A DNA stretch of 64,000 nucleotides from Siphonodentalium dalli. Taxonomy: Eukaryota > Mollusca > Scaphopoda > Gadilida > Siphonodentaliidae. Below are positions 27,301-42,300 of this stretch, piece by piece. The position numbers and the translations under genes are program-made. Where the stretch lies: the NCBI GenBank assembly GCA_032622095.1, contig CP136063.1, positions 219,745,982 through 219,809,981 on the forward strand, given 5' to 3'. How positions within the stretch are numbered: position 1 is the stretch's first letter; the number at the start of each line of letters is the position of its first letter. The notes beneath the pieces were generated by a model. That model was given only the letters and a program-made list of their open reading frames with translations, was not told the DNA's origin and ran no database searches.

Positions 27301-30300
27301 CTAGACGTATTATGGACTTGATCGTGTGTGTGAACCTGATAAGTTAGTATGTGGGTGCTATATCTCACAGGGGACTTTAGCGTTCTACTCACTTTGCCGA
27401 ACATATCATGAATATCGACCGTTCAGCTCCATAGACACTATCGTCTGAACTACGCTCGTTGGTGTCTATGCGTCCTGTATGTAGTCCATTTTGTTATAGT
27501 ATTTGTCACAGTACCGACTTTGACCACGAATATTTTCCAATTCTATGTTATCACTCTGGCCGAGTGTTTCACATAACTTGACAGGCGTGATTCTAATTCT
27601 AATCCGATTTACCGATTACCGATTCTCACCTTATTTGCGACATTTCACAATTATTGCCGTATGCCCATCGGTGCTTGATAATACCAGTTGTCGTGTTATC
27701 ACAGTTTGTGTAACTTTTCTGCTAACCTACGGTATGGGTTCCCTATACAACCACCTGACTAACGATAACTCAGTTCCACATTAATTTGAAACCATGCAGG
27801 CCTGTGCATTGCATCACAGATTGGCCGTATGATCAGACAGTGTTCCATTAGCGGTATCAGTTCCTCTCCTTGGTTGACCGTACACTTCAATTTCCAGTTA
27901 CTTGGCTTGGTGTACCGGAGGCAGGCACTCTTTCCGTCTTGGTCCCCTCCCTTATGTGTATGCTTTTTCTTTCCATGGACATTATTCCCAGTGCTCTGGA
28001 CATAATCAGCTCCACTCAGTCATGTTTTCCTGGTGTATCCCCGGTCCCCCCCCCCCCCCCCCCCCCCCATTGGATTGGTCTGGGCCCAACGGTTTCTCAT
28101 ATCTCCCCTGGGTCTCTCGGTCGGGCTCAAAATACTGTCAAGTTAGTCATACCGCACTGAGCATTGACTCATTTTGCGAGATCCATTATGAGCATTGATT
28201 CAGCGTTTCTGGGGGGGGGGGGGGTGGTGTGATAACCGTGTTTTCCCCTCGGTCCCCCTTTTGCATGTCTTGTGGGCCGGTCATCATCCTCTGGATGTCG
28301 TGCTAGTGCTGCTTCGTCCTCTATCTTCCTCGTGGCCTCCTCCTCTTCAAGAATTCTAATTATAACCATTAGTTCATTCAGTGTCCAAGATATATTTGAC
28401 GGAGATATAATATTTTTTTACCCAAAATATGTATCTCCTATAATAAATATCTTGGACACTGAACACAGTAAGGGCCCTCCCAGTTGGGATCAACATTCCC
28501 GCCCCGCGCACTCTGTCAAACGCATCAAACACACAGGAGGAAGAAATTAAAGGATCGTAAACTTACTTGTCATTCGCTTCTATAGTGAAAGGACTCATAC
28601 GATTGGTCCAGAGGTAAAGTTGTTTAGGTTTGACAGTGCGCGACGTACTGTAGGTACTTCGTACCGATTTTTAAAACGACTTCTATGATCTTGAAATATA
28701 TAACCATTAGTTCATTCAGTGTCCAAGATATTTATTATAGGAGATACATATTTTGGGTAAAAAAATATTATTTTTGTATATTTCAACAAATATAAACTGA
28801 TCTTGTTGATATTCAGTGTATGAGACTTGCTCAATAATATCTTGATCGAGTTTGAAAACCAGCCAGGTCCACATATTTTGGACAGAGTTACAGGCCTTAA
28901 TTAGTTCATTTTTGTTAATTTTGATCGCCATAGTACAATACATTGAACAAATATCAACTGATTTTGTTGATAACAGACTTGATCAACAATATCTTTATCG
29001 AGTTCGAAAACCAGCCAGGTCCGCCTTCTTTAGGCAGAATTACGGCACTTAACTCTTTCAACCTGGCAGCCCGCTAAAGCCGGCACGACGTAATTTACGT
29101 TCATCCCGGCAGCCCGCTTTACCGCGCATAAGCGCAATTGTCGGGAATAATACAATATTTCCAGAGATTTACAAATGATTTTATTGGTTAGCGACTTGTA
29201 TATCCTTTGGGTGATATTCGGTATCAATACTACTTTATTGGAGCGCACGAATACCTAGCATGTACGTCATTAAGAGAATTTCCGGGCCTAAATATAGACA
29301 GCACCTGTATGACGTCACGATTACTATTTTGGGGGTTTCCTAAAAATCGATGACGCAATATACTGCCGACAGGTGTGGTGTTTTGAGTCACATTTGATTT
29401 TGGTTTATTGTTAATCACAAAAACATACTGATAAGATTATTACCATTACGTTTATGAAATAAAGAAGATAATTTTGACATTTCTAACGATGTTTTATTTA
29501 TGGTATCCGTCTAATGTCTCCTATTTTCGACGCAATGTTACGGAAATCACCGTGCCGCACAACGGCGCGTCTTTAATAATAGATGCACGTACATATTATA
29601 AACATGACAATGATGACATCGACAATCATAATTATTTTGGGAATCCGATCAGGACATTGGCAGTTGTTTTATTTGGAATGTTACTCATAATTCCTCAACT
29701 TACTGACAAGTAAATCTCTGCGAGTCTAAACTTGCTAAATGTGGGAGTATATCTCTGTTTCGGTCAAATGGCATCTCTTAGGTGTACTAGCTAGGTTAGT
29801 GCTGGTCTGCTCTTGTTTTTGATAAAGCAATTATGTTCAATGAACCGATTGGTAAAACATTTGAAACCATGCAGGGTGTCATCACAACCACGTTTATACA
29901 CCACCAAGAATGACACATGCATGTACAGTGTATGTATTAGTGGAAAACATTGATATGTGAAGTGGATACCCCAGATACAGGTGATGCGTGCCACTATAGC
30001 ATATACTGGGGTTCAATGTCGCTTATCGGTTCTCACCTGCATACACCTGATATATCATTTAGATGGGAAACCATAACTGGTATATAACATAAATTGAAGG
30101 TCACTTGTTAACGATCATAAAACACACAATTTGCCGTACCCGACATCACTCTAAAGGTAGTGTTGCAGCAAAACATCAGGGACACAAAATTTTACTTAGC
30201 CAAGCTGATAATCCAGGGTTCTGAGACATCTGTATCTGTATATTCAGGGATGAAAGAGTTAATTAGATAATTTTTGTGACTTTTGATAGAATTATGGCTC

Positions 30301-33300
30301 TTAATTAGTTAATTTTTGTAACTTTTGATAGAATTACGGCCCTTAATTAGTTAATTTTTGTGACTTTTGATTGAATTACGGCCCTTAATTAGTTAATTTT
30401 TGTGACTTTTGATAGAATTACGGCCCTTAATTAGTAATTGTTGTGACTTTTGATAGAATTACGGCCCTTAATTTGTTAATTTTTGTGACTTTTGATAGAA
30501 CTATGGCCCTTAATTAGTCAATTTTTATGAGGTCTGTTTGCGGGGGAATATTTGGTATGTCTGACTTCCTCAAGTGTTGCATATAATAGCCAGTTACAAT
30601 TAATGCATTTTCACTCCATACCCTTGTTTGGCATAACTAACGCAACTCGACCCCGCATTTCTGATGTGATTCTTGATTCTTGTTTGTTATTGGCTCATCA
30701 CTAAACAATGATTTGATGCTTTCTGAATAAGCAAATATCTACTAGCAGGGTTTGTACTCAAAATGAAAGGTGCTTAAATTTCGACTCACTCAAGCCTGAG
30801 TTTAGTGTGCCTGTCATTTGCAGAATGAGAGGGTGAATTTAGTGACACTATCCCACATAGCGGGCTATGATTGAAGTTCCGAAATGGTGAATATTGTGAT
30901 GTACACCATTTGAGAACCTCAACTATGAAATGTGTCGTCTGCCAATTTGGGGATATAGAGGAACTAAACTAAAAAAGAAATAGAATCTAAGTGAAGGAGT
31001 TTCTATAGAAATTTGTTAATAAAGAAATTTTCCAGAGAAGATGAGGCCTAAGCAGAATGAGGTCCACAGAGAGTGAATTTAGTGATGCTAGCCCGCTGTG
31101 CTAGGACCTGATTCTGCAAATGACAGGCACACTAAACTCAGGCTTGGATCCACTCCTTTAAAAGTGCTTAAATATATTTCTTCCTTTAACCCTTTCAGTG
31201 CCAGGGCCGGTTTTTGTATCAACCCATATACCCTGTGCCAATGCATTCTCTTATATATGCGAGTCGACCATATGTTGCCTCGCATATATAAGAGAATGCA
31301 TTGGCCTAACAATTTTTTTTGTTTTTTTTTACAATTTTTTACAATTTTAATAATTTATTCTTATATTCTTTAACAGACTTATTTTGTAGGTTTAGGGCCG
31401 ATGAGATCGGCCCCTGGCACTCAAAGGGTTAAAAGTTAATTACTTAAAAATCAACCACTGTCCTTTATTTATAGGAAATCTCAAACATAAACTCGAAGCC
31501 GTGATTTCATTCAGCCGATATTAATAGTGTTGATATCGGTTACTATAAATAACAATCCAGATTTCCCACCTCCCCAAAATGTCATCAGTGTATGTGGTTA
31601 TTTGCCGGCGTGTGCAGTCTCAACCAATAGTGCAGTTGAACACATTTTCTTTGTGAAAATGCTTGCTGAAAAATGCATTTTTAATCACATTTGGGAGAAA
31701 AAGTATGAATAGATACGAGCTGTGAAAGGAAATAAGGATAAAGAAATAAAGAAGCATTTACTATACAAGGAGATAGTCATGAGTTCTTGAGTACATTTCA
31801 ACATTTTGAACACTGAGTACAAACAAGACAATAACATGAAATTTACACAATATTTATGATTGGTATAAGAACAAAGTTTGTCTATAATATCATATTCTCT
31901 CTGTTCATGGCAGTTTTAACAGATGTGACTATTTTAACAGCAATACCCACTGCCAATTCTTACCATATCTTTAAATCTGATTCCCAGGAAAGAGTGTGAC
32001 TGGGAACTAAAGATTGCTTATACGTTGTTTTTCATTTTATTTTAGGTTCGTTTGGGGAATGGATTAATTGTCATCCGTCTAATCTTGCATCTGTGATACC
32101 ACTGTTGCTCCAGGGTCTGGAGAACAGCGAGGTTGCCATGGCAGCAACCATGGCTCTAAAGGACATAACGAGGGAGACGCTGGATCATCTTCATCCGTTT
32201 GCCGACCAGATTCTCACGACAAGCAAGGTTAGTTGTATCGAATTCGGTTCCTTGAGATGGCTTTCTCATGACAAATTTTGAAACCGTTCCGGTAGCTTAT
32301 GCAGGATATTAATGATCTGTTGCTACAGTCAGTTTCACCCAGTTTAATGGTGTTTTATTAGATTATTATACCCCCACTTTCGAAGAAAATGGGGGGTATA
32401 CTGGATTGACTGCGTCTGTCCGTCCGTCCGTCACGCTTCGTCCGTCCGTCCGTCCATCCGACCTCATAACTTGAACAACTATGAACCGATTTCAATAATT
32501 TTTTGTATGCAATCTCCTTAGGATGGTCTCTCCGCATGATGCTAATTGCAGTTTGGTCCGATTTTCATGTTACACCTCTTTTTCGACTTATTTTGACTTA
32601 GAAAATTATGTCCGACTTAATAACTTTAACAAATATGAACCGATTTCAATAATTTTTGGTATACATACTTCTCACAATACCCTCTCTACATGATGTGGCT
32701 AGGGATTGGCTCAGACTGATTTTCGTAATATTACACCTCATTTTCGACTTATTTTGACTTAGAAAATTCTGTCTGACTTAATAACTTTAACAAATATGAA
32801 CCGATTTGAATAATTTTTTTTGTACAAGCTTCTTGTGACACCATATCGATATTATTAGTCAAAATCTTTTTGGTTGAGTTTACGGATAATGCGTGTTGAA
32901 TTTGCCACGGTGGGGGTATGCTAGCACTCGAGTGCACACCTCTTGTGTATACATGTTTTTTTGTCATTAAATTTGAGATCATTTCATTTGTGCCGGTTCA
33001 ATTTATTTAATCAGCGGTTGTGTAAAAATTGCAACTGTGGACCATGTGAAGAAAATTTAAATTTAGAATTTGTTTGTCCTGTCATGTCGGGGGGTAAAAC
33101 TAAAATCTACGGTTCTCATTTTACCATCGCGTCACAACAAACTCGTGCAATAACATTAACATGTTCACACACTTGTGTCTATTTATTGAATGTCATATGC
33201 TTCTCATATTATTTTAGAAATTCATCCCATTGTTAGTGCTCATACAATTTGATTTTCAGTCAATGATAGGATTGATTCACCCTTCAAGATATTGTTTGCC

Positions 33301-36300
33301 CTGCAGTGTTCGCGCTGGACCGAAAAATCTTGTGGCCGAAAGTTTAGCCAAATGAAAATTTTATTAGCCAAATGAAAAAAACTTTGGCCGAATGTTTTTT
33401 GGCCAAATTAAAAAAACTTTGTCCAAATTAAATCCTCATTTTCTCGGCGCTTCACAATTAATGACTAAAATATTTGTTTTAAACTTTATTTCTTACTCAG
33501 AATAAAAACGTAACTAAAACAACTTGAAAAACAATATTATACGAACATAGGTATGCGTTATTTCGCGCAGACAGATCAATTCATGTAAAACATTAATTGA
33601 AAATGCGGCGGGATTTCACATCCGACCATATGCAAAATGCCCGGTGAAAATCAGTCAGAAATTTTTCATCGCAGAGACGATGGACTGTTCTGCTTTGACT
33701 ATGGTTGTTACTTGTATTTCCTTCATATTTTTACTCTCCTTCAACATTTGTTCAAATGTACTATGGGAGTTGTTACCTGAAATGAAATTCACAAACAAGA
33801 AACTAACATTCTATATAATTATAATCACATAAATCCGCTAAACCAATTGTAATATTAACTGTATGTCGCTGATACCATGACGGTCCATAACTATTGCTTA
33901 TTGTAGTAAGATTATAACTGTTGAATATCTATTGACACATTACGTAACCATTTAGTTAAGAACTGCTCGCCTGTACTTCCAATTAAGGAACAATGCATTT
34001 AGGTATTTTATCTTACAGACTGCCTCATCTACAAAAATTTCATAACCAGTGTACAGATTAAACGTTTAGATGATTAGGCTGGTTAAATGTTAGAGCTTAC
34101 CCGTTGCTGTCTCGTGAAGTTTGTTATGTGCAGTGAATCTGAATGATGGATACTATTCCGACCCGCCAATTTATTGGATATTACAAAAACACTCCACAAA
34201 ACAACAGCGTCATCACTAGGTATTCACCTATTCATTGTGCTCACTGATAACAACTCTCTTCAAAGCATACATGTTTACATAGTCGGTGTTATCGACCGCC
34301 TATAAACAAACATCTGCATATTTATTGGACGGTTACAGAACGATATTTCCGAAGTACGAAATACTTTCGTCACCTAACTTCGTTTGTACTGTCGATCTAT
34401 TCAGCGCTTTTTAATTAGCTTGCGGCTCCATTCTTTCCGTCTCCATTTGGGGTAAAAAAAAGTTTGGCCAAAAGTTTAGCCAAATGAAATTTTTATTAGC
34501 CAAATTCGAAAAAGATTGGCCATTGGCCAATTTGGCCACCGACAGCGCAAACACTGTTGCCATGCATGAAAAATTGGACTCTGTCTTTGTTATTATGATA
34601 ATGATTATAAATATGAGCTGCAGTGTAAATGATTATTTTTTTCTGTTTATTTCAGCGAGTTCTTGATAGTAACACGTTGAAGGTATGTTTTTATTAGTAA
34701 TATTTACTGTATGGAATGAAGCACGAAATCTATGGTGCATTCTATACAAGACTGGAAATAGTGTGTCTGAGATTTGCAGAATGAGGTTCCCAGAGGGTGA
34801 ATTTAGTAATGCTACCCCGCACAGCAGGCTAGCATCACCATATTTACCCTCTGGGAACCTTATTCTGCTTAGGTCTCATCTTCTGGGAAGTATCTAACAT
34901 TGTTTTTAGTTACTTTTTCCCGTCTGTTCAGTTTCTACATCCCCTAATTTGCAGAAGATAAATTGCATAATCGAGGTGACTTATGGGTGAACATCACCAA
35001 CTTCAACTGGGGAGCAGTTGAGGCTAAGCAAATTGAGGTTCCCAGAGGGTGAATTTGGTGATGCTAGACCACTGTGCGGGGTAGCATCACTAAATTCACC
35101 CTCTAGAGACCTCATTCTGCAAATGTCAGACACACTATTTCCAGGCTTGATTCTTTATTACTTGACTCTAACAGAGCTTTCTACACATTAATTAAGTCAA
35201 ATAATAAAAATGTCTTGTTCTCAGGCATCTCCCTCATCACTCAGGCACCTACTTCGTCACTCAGGCACCTCCCTCGTCACAGAAAATTTCTTTAAAAAAA
35301 CCTTTTTTTCAATATTTTCTGATAAAATTATTGGTTTGAAAAACGAAAATGAATTTTGTTTATTTCTGGAGTATGTTTTCCAGATTTTAAGAAAAAATAA
35401 AATAAATAGTGCCCTCCCTCTGTTATTTCAAAATTGAGATCTAATTGCCTGAGAACACTGATATTTAGTGGGAGGAGCTTACAGTTGCTATGAGACAAGG
35501 TGTAGACGTAGTTTAATTAGTTTTACAGTGCTGCTTCCCTATATGCTATAATCTATTAATACACCTGAGATCATAACTAACCTTTTCGTCTTCATTTGTG
35601 GAAAATATGATGACTGTCACGCGTAATGAAAAACAGTGTTAAAATCATTGATCAACAATATTGCACGAATCTAAATTTCACTAGATTATGATTTGACAAC
35701 AAAAAAGTTGAAAACAGGGAATTTAACACTGACAAAGAATTCTCAATGCAGCAAGCGACGAGCTCAGTCTCTGATTGGTAGAAAATATCTGCTAATAATT
35801 ATTTGATTGACAGCTGTGGAAAGATCCTTGGAGGGATCTTGTCATATTTTTTTGTCACAGTCACAGCAAATATTTGTAAATTTTACCATCTTGAACCAAG
35901 CTGCTTGCTTGCCCGTCACACCGGTCCATGTCTAATGTGAACATTTAAAAAAAAATATGCCAGAAACCTGTCTTACTATGAACTTTTGAGTCATCAAACT
36001 CAATTAATTATTCACTATGGGTGCCATCCATACTACCAGTACTTATAATATATAATATATACTCACTTGTAACGTTAGCCACCCATACTACCAGTACTTA
36101 TAATATATAATATATACACACTTGTAACGTTAGCCACCCATACTACCAGTACTTATAATATATAATATATACATAATAATGGAACAAATATCAAAACACA
36201 GTTAAGTTATGGTTACTCAACCAATATTTCCTATAGTATCTGGATACTTATTATACCCCCACTTTCGAAGAAAATGGGGGGTATACGGGATTGACTGCTT

Positions 36301-39300
36301 CTGTCCGTCACACTTTCTCCCTCCGTGTGTCCGTCCGTCCGTCCGACCTCATAACTCGAACAACTATGAACCGATTTCAATAATTTTATGTATGCAATCT
36401 CCTTTAGACCGCCTATCCGCATGATGCTAATTGCGGTGCGGTCCGACTTTCTTTTTTTAAGTTACGCCTTACTTTTCGACTTATTTTGAAAATTCTGTCC
36501 GACTTAATAACTTTAACAAATATGAACCGATTTCAATAATTTTTGTTATACATGCTTCTCACAACACCCTCTCTACATGATGCGGCTCAGGGTTGGCTTG
36601 GACTGTTTTTCCTAACATTACACTTCATTTTCGACTTATTTTGACTTAGAAAATTTTGGGATTTTTTTTGTGTGGATGCTATCAAGTTAGGAAACACTCG
36701 ACAAAAGCCATCTTAGATGTTAAGGTTGCGTTTCATTTTCTACCCTTTTTGGGGTTTCTGCAATCATTCGAACAAATATGAACCAATTTGAATATTTTTT
36801 TCTGTACAAGCTTCTTGCGACACCATATCGATATTATTAATCCAAATTTGTCTTTAAAGTTAAAAATCTTTTTTGTTAGGTTTACGGATAATGCGGGTTG
36901 AATTTTCCACGGTGGGGGTATGCTAGCACGTGAGTGCACACCTCTTGTTTTTTGTGACCTGGCATGTATAAAACATTTGAAACATGCCTCATTGAGAATA
37001 AACAAATCACTTCTTTTATTCATTGATGCACTTGACAGCCTCATATTCACAGATTGATTCCATATTTTTCAGTCCAAAGACAGTGTTCGTCTCATGTCCT
37101 GCGTGGGGCAGGTTTTATCTGTGATGCCGTTTGATCAGATTATGCAATACTTAGACTCGATAGTCACTCCACATCTAGAGCAGCTCGACTTTTTAGCGAA
37201 GGCTGAGGTAAGATCAACAAATAAAAGGGGATAAGTACATGTGAAGGCATAATTGTACCCCCTATTAAAAACAAATGGGGGGTATACTGTTTTGCATCTG
37301 TCTGGGCAACCGTCCATGGGGTGGGGGCGGTATTACATCCGTCCATCCGATGTTTTCTAGGTCATAATGTGCTCGGATCTCAATGAAATTTGGTATGGGT
37401 GTTCACTACTATGAGGACATTCAATGGAGTGTTCAATTGTTTTGTTCGCGTTTTCCATTCTAGAGTTATTCATCTTTGTTTATCTGGAAATGTTGGATTT
37501 ATGCCTGTCCAAGCAGATATCTCCACCACCGGTTGTCATATCTCAATGAAATTAGTTATGGATGTTCACTACTATGAGGACATTCAATGCATCTTTGTTT
37601 ATCTAGAAATGTTGGGTTTTTTTCCTTTCAAGCAGGTATCTCAACCATATGTTGTCAGATCGTCATGAAATTTGGTATGAATGTTCACCACTATGAGGAC
37701 ATTCAATGGAGTGTTCAATCATTTTGTTCAGGTTTTGCGTTGTTGAGTTATTCTGAAAATGTTGATTGTTTTATCCGTCTGCCTGATTATCTCAGTCATA
37801 CGTTATAGGTATTCCAACACTAGACGGTATGTCACTTGGGGATATGCACCGGATGACAGTCCGTCTCTTGTTGTTCATATACTCATTGTCATAAAATTAC
37901 TGTGGATGTGGCATGGGTCTTTATTTGCTCAACTGGACAAAGTTTGAGCTATTGCCATGGGATGCCATCCCTTGTCAACAATTTCCTTTGGCACACCCTA
38001 CAGGCCGCATTCCTCATCAGATCATCACCAAACTTCATATTGATCTTTGGAATCACCTCTTAGATGGGAGCTATCAAATCTTTTCGGAATCCATCGGCAC
38101 ACCCTGCAGCCCACATTTATCAAAGAAATGTTTTGAAAAATTTCAGGTATGTATAGATTCACCTCTATCTATTGAAATTTACTGAATGTGAGTTTTTACT
38201 TTTTGGTTAAATCCTTTGGCACATCCTGTAACCAACATTTTCCATCCAATTATACCAACTTTTGATGAAAACTATAAAATTTGAAAAAATTTCAATAAAA
38301 ACCATGGCTGCCGGCAGCTGTCGTGGATGCTTATTATGCCTGCTTCCATTTTACAGGCACTTAACTAGAGCGGATTACGTTTATCTGACATGCCATATCC
38401 ATATTTCACATCTAGGTGTGATGAATTGATTCTGAGCTAAATTATTTTATTGTATGACTGGTTTTTTCCGCTAAAATATGGTATTTTTTGGTGATTTTTT
38501 CCACAGCATCGGAATCCAGTGTGGTTTTCCGATTCTATATCATGCTACTCTGAAACGAGAATGAGGCTGGTACACTTGCGGAACTATTTTCTATCTAAAT
38601 ATATTGCTGACTCGATTGTGCATTAGATTCTGATTATGTATATGCCAGTGTATTTGAATGTTGAAACTAATCACAGTTATTCACTTTCTTGTATCCTTCT
38701 GCGCATGATTACGAACGGAATTCCCTGTTGGGAGAAAATATAGTCCCACAATATGATCTATTACTAGCAGTTACTATGGGATAATGTTGGGTAATTGAGA
38801 AATTGTTGGCGAAATTTAAGTCGCAACAGTCATATAATAAACGTTTTTTTTAAAAGTGAAGTGCTATGGGCCATAGTATCATGTCTCGTTGACGAGGTCA
38901 GATCGCTGCATCAAACTTGCTGATCGTTTGATACAGTGATCTGACCTCGTCAACTCGGCATGAAACTATGGCCCATATCACTTCACTGTACCGACAATGT
39001 GTATGCAGACCCTCTCAAAATAAGTGTCCCTTTTAACGCGGTCCTCAATGTGGTCGTAACGCAGTTGTAACATCAACGCAACGCTGTCGTTCCGTTGATA
39101 ACGCGTTGATGGTACGTTACGACCGCATTGAAAATCAACGGACCGCATTGAAGTTTAACGCAAACCGCGTTTACGTTTAACGCAAACCACGTTTACATTA
39201 AACGCGTTGCGTTAAGGATCAATGCACACGCGAAGATTACAATCACCGTGCCGAAAAGTATACAGATGATGAGTCGCGTAAGTAGATTTTATACCATTCA

Positions 39301-42300
39301 ATTTTTGTTTTATTTATGATCACCTGTGACTAATTTAGTGTCATTTCCCCACTCTCCGAAAACCAAAAGTCACATATCTACGCATTCGTTGTTCCAAATC
39401 AGGCAATTTATTTGCAGCTTTTGACTGGTGTTAGGCTTTTTTATGATATATACAGGTACAATGAACACGTGTATCACAGGGAGCGGTCGTGTGGTTGTGT
39501 TTCCCAATGCATGGAGTAAAACACTACGCACGAATATATAAATGTCCGCTACAGAACTGTTGGAATATATGTACATGTCGATCATTGCAAACGGAACGAT
39601 GAATACATTTAATAGGCTTAGTAGCAGTAAATAAACCAGCATAACGTCAACTATAATAGTTAAAATGCGCAGTATAAGCATGACGTCTGTCGTTTCCCTG
39701 CACCAGTATGTCAGTCTCCGTTCAGGATGTGAATCTGACCAATTAGAAGATCAATTGTCAAATGTGGGTGGAGTTACAGAAAAATTATGTGGTGATAGTA
39801 TGTGTGTGGGTTTTTTTTATTTTTAGCCGGACGTTGAATTACCATACATATTTTGTCCGGCATCGGCGTTTGAAATCAAATGGGTACGCCATTATGTGTA
39901 GACTTGTGTTTTATTGTATGATGTACTTAGGCCTACATGTATAAGCAGAAATGACAACGAATTTCTGAGAATACTGTAAATAAATGTGTTAAAGGTAAAA
40001 TGCACAGGGGTCACGGAACTTTTTATTTTATTATATTATTTTTGATAAAATAATAAATAAAATGTTCCCGGACCACTGTGTGTAAAAGATATTATTGCAT
40101 GTTTATCTTGGTGTGGTTATTATGCATAACGCATGCCGTTTTATTCCTAATGTATCTACATGTACATGTATCATACCATGAACTTAAGATTTTTATAATT
40201 GACATATGAGGTTTTGATGGCCAGCTATCGGCTTTCAAGATTTTTTTTTTTACTCAATTGTTGTCAGCCTTGCAAAAATTCCAATTATCGCCTCTTATAA
40301 AGAGCGTCCATACTTCCGTTGAAACGTGGTAGGCAATAAAGAGCGTTTGAATTATGATAGTTTGTACTGGTTTTTAACATAAAACCATTGACATATGTAC
40401 ATATATCGATGGTTAAACGTGTGGACACTTTTGTGTGGTTTCGCGATGCATGTGACATAATAAGTGATGGTGACTATTTTAAAGTTTTCTTTTAACCCGA
40501 AATGCTAGAAAAACACAATTTTGTCTAATTTGGTATCAACTGCGTGGGACCGTGCTTGGATCTTCAAATTTATATGTTTTGTGTTTGAATATTTGATGAG
40601 GACAAATAAATCATTATTTCATCATCATGAAAGTAACACGACCTCATCGTGTGATCATTGCGTTGCACGTTGTCCACTAGCCAATCAAAACCGACGAAGT
40701 CATGACGGCACGTGTTCAATCGAGAATTCTGTGTTTGAATCACAGCGTATCAATTTCAACTTTGGGCCCAAGTTATTTTCTGTTTGTAAACACTGGCATG
40801 TGCGTTCTTTTATTAAGTAGAGTAAACATTTAATTAATTAAGAGTTAACTTAGTAACTTTGAGTGTAAATAAGGCGCATATAATAACAAAGAATTATTGC
40901 AGCAAGATCAAAGAATACCGGGGCCTCTGAGTGGAGTTTTTGTGCCCGGGAATTCCATGTATAAAACTGCTAACCCTCGGAGATCCCATGCTATACCGTA
41001 CCTGTATATTACTTAATCAATGCGGAGTTCATATTGTGCAATTTATTTTGCTACAAGATGAGTAAAGTGAAAGTTATTACAAAGGTAAATTGAAACTCTC
41101 TGATGCCGTGGGGTCACACAAAATTAAGCAGATTCGTTGAGCATGGAATGAGTAATGAGTGATTTATTTCGAAATATTGGAACAGTCTCAAACAAGCCCT
41201 TGATGAGCGGGAAATCAGTTACATTAACACCAGTTATTGCAGCCATAACATGAATTGATGATAAATGTAAAATATATCACCAAATATGCGTTAGATAGCT
41301 CTTTTGAACCTCCAAATTATGTATTAATGTATAGGTAATATGACACCATTTTCATAAAATAGACTGATAAATAAACAAATTATCGATGTTCAGGATTTAT
41401 AAAACAGACCCACCCAATAAAAAAAAAACAACAAAACAAATAAACAAAATTCGATTATTTCTTCCAAATGCAAGTACATGTAGTTAATGGTATGAGGAAT
41501 AATATGGATTTACAAAACACTAAATATCAAGGCTCAAAAATATGTATAAAGCAAAAGATACAAAGGGAAAGAAAAACACAATGTTTATGTAATACATGTA
41601 CATGTACACATATTCGACTATATGCCATCATCTCAAACTGATATCGTGATTTAGTTCCCATCATAGTTGAATAAATTCTTCCCGTTAAACATTCATTGCG
41701 TTTGGAAGCTTCGGGATTCACCGTAGACACGCCCCTATTGTATTTGAGTTCATTGACACCGCTGTCAATAATTCGCGGTAGGCCTTTGATCCGCGGCCTG
41801 TAAATAAAAATGACAAATAATTGGTTACCACGTCACAGCACTGCGTGATTTGCAGGTGTTGAAGAACACATGGATAATTAATATTTTAAATTATTTACAT
41901 CACTGTAGATCTGTTATCGAGTTATCATATCCTCACAAAGATTTCAATTGTTATCAGACCCTTGGCGTACAGATGTGATGCTGAATATTAAATATTCAAA
42001 AATTCATGTACATGTACATTGCGTGTAATTTGCGACGTGAACTCAAGAGTGTTTTGTTTGTTAGAAATCTCAATTGCATCTCTATTAATTCATGCAGTGC
42101 GATCAATGCGATCTTCATTTATTTATTAGCTTTTTCCAGAAAAATTCGAATGAAAATATAAAACATTTAACACCAATCAATCATGCATTATCCATGCCTC
42201 CCACCACGCCAAAAAAAAAATGTATTATGTTATCTCGACCGCTTTTGTTGCGTTGACTGTCATGCCGACCGCGTTATATTGCGTTTGACGGTTACCTCCA

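Larger units (their letters stand above)
24405..28790. mobile_element. Large element with ~220-bp inverted ends, 4.4 kb
   Basis: 24408-24625 and 28535-28760 are inverted copies (ATATCTTGGACACTGAATGA; CGCGCACTGTCAAACCTAAA; GACAAGTAAGTTTACGATCC and complements). A third, palindromic copy of the outer end lies at 28350-28460. The interior holds a hAT-like fragment (25128-25802), a 220-bp tandem duplication and GC-richer text with (C)n and (G)n. No transposase motif is seen, so it is likely non-autonomous. The class is unknown and no target duplication could be fixed. Confidence 0.65.
30709..31990 (+). repeat. Repeat R, filled copy with two transposon insertions
   Basis: Aligns with 18953-19622 across GTTTGTACTCAAAATGAAAG, CAATCCAGATTTCCCACCTC and CAGTGTATGTGGTTATTTGC. 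It is interrupted by the hAT MITE at 30791-31146 and the TTAA MITE at 31186-31432. Its 3' part (31815-31975) matches 47875-48050. Confidence 0.85.
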
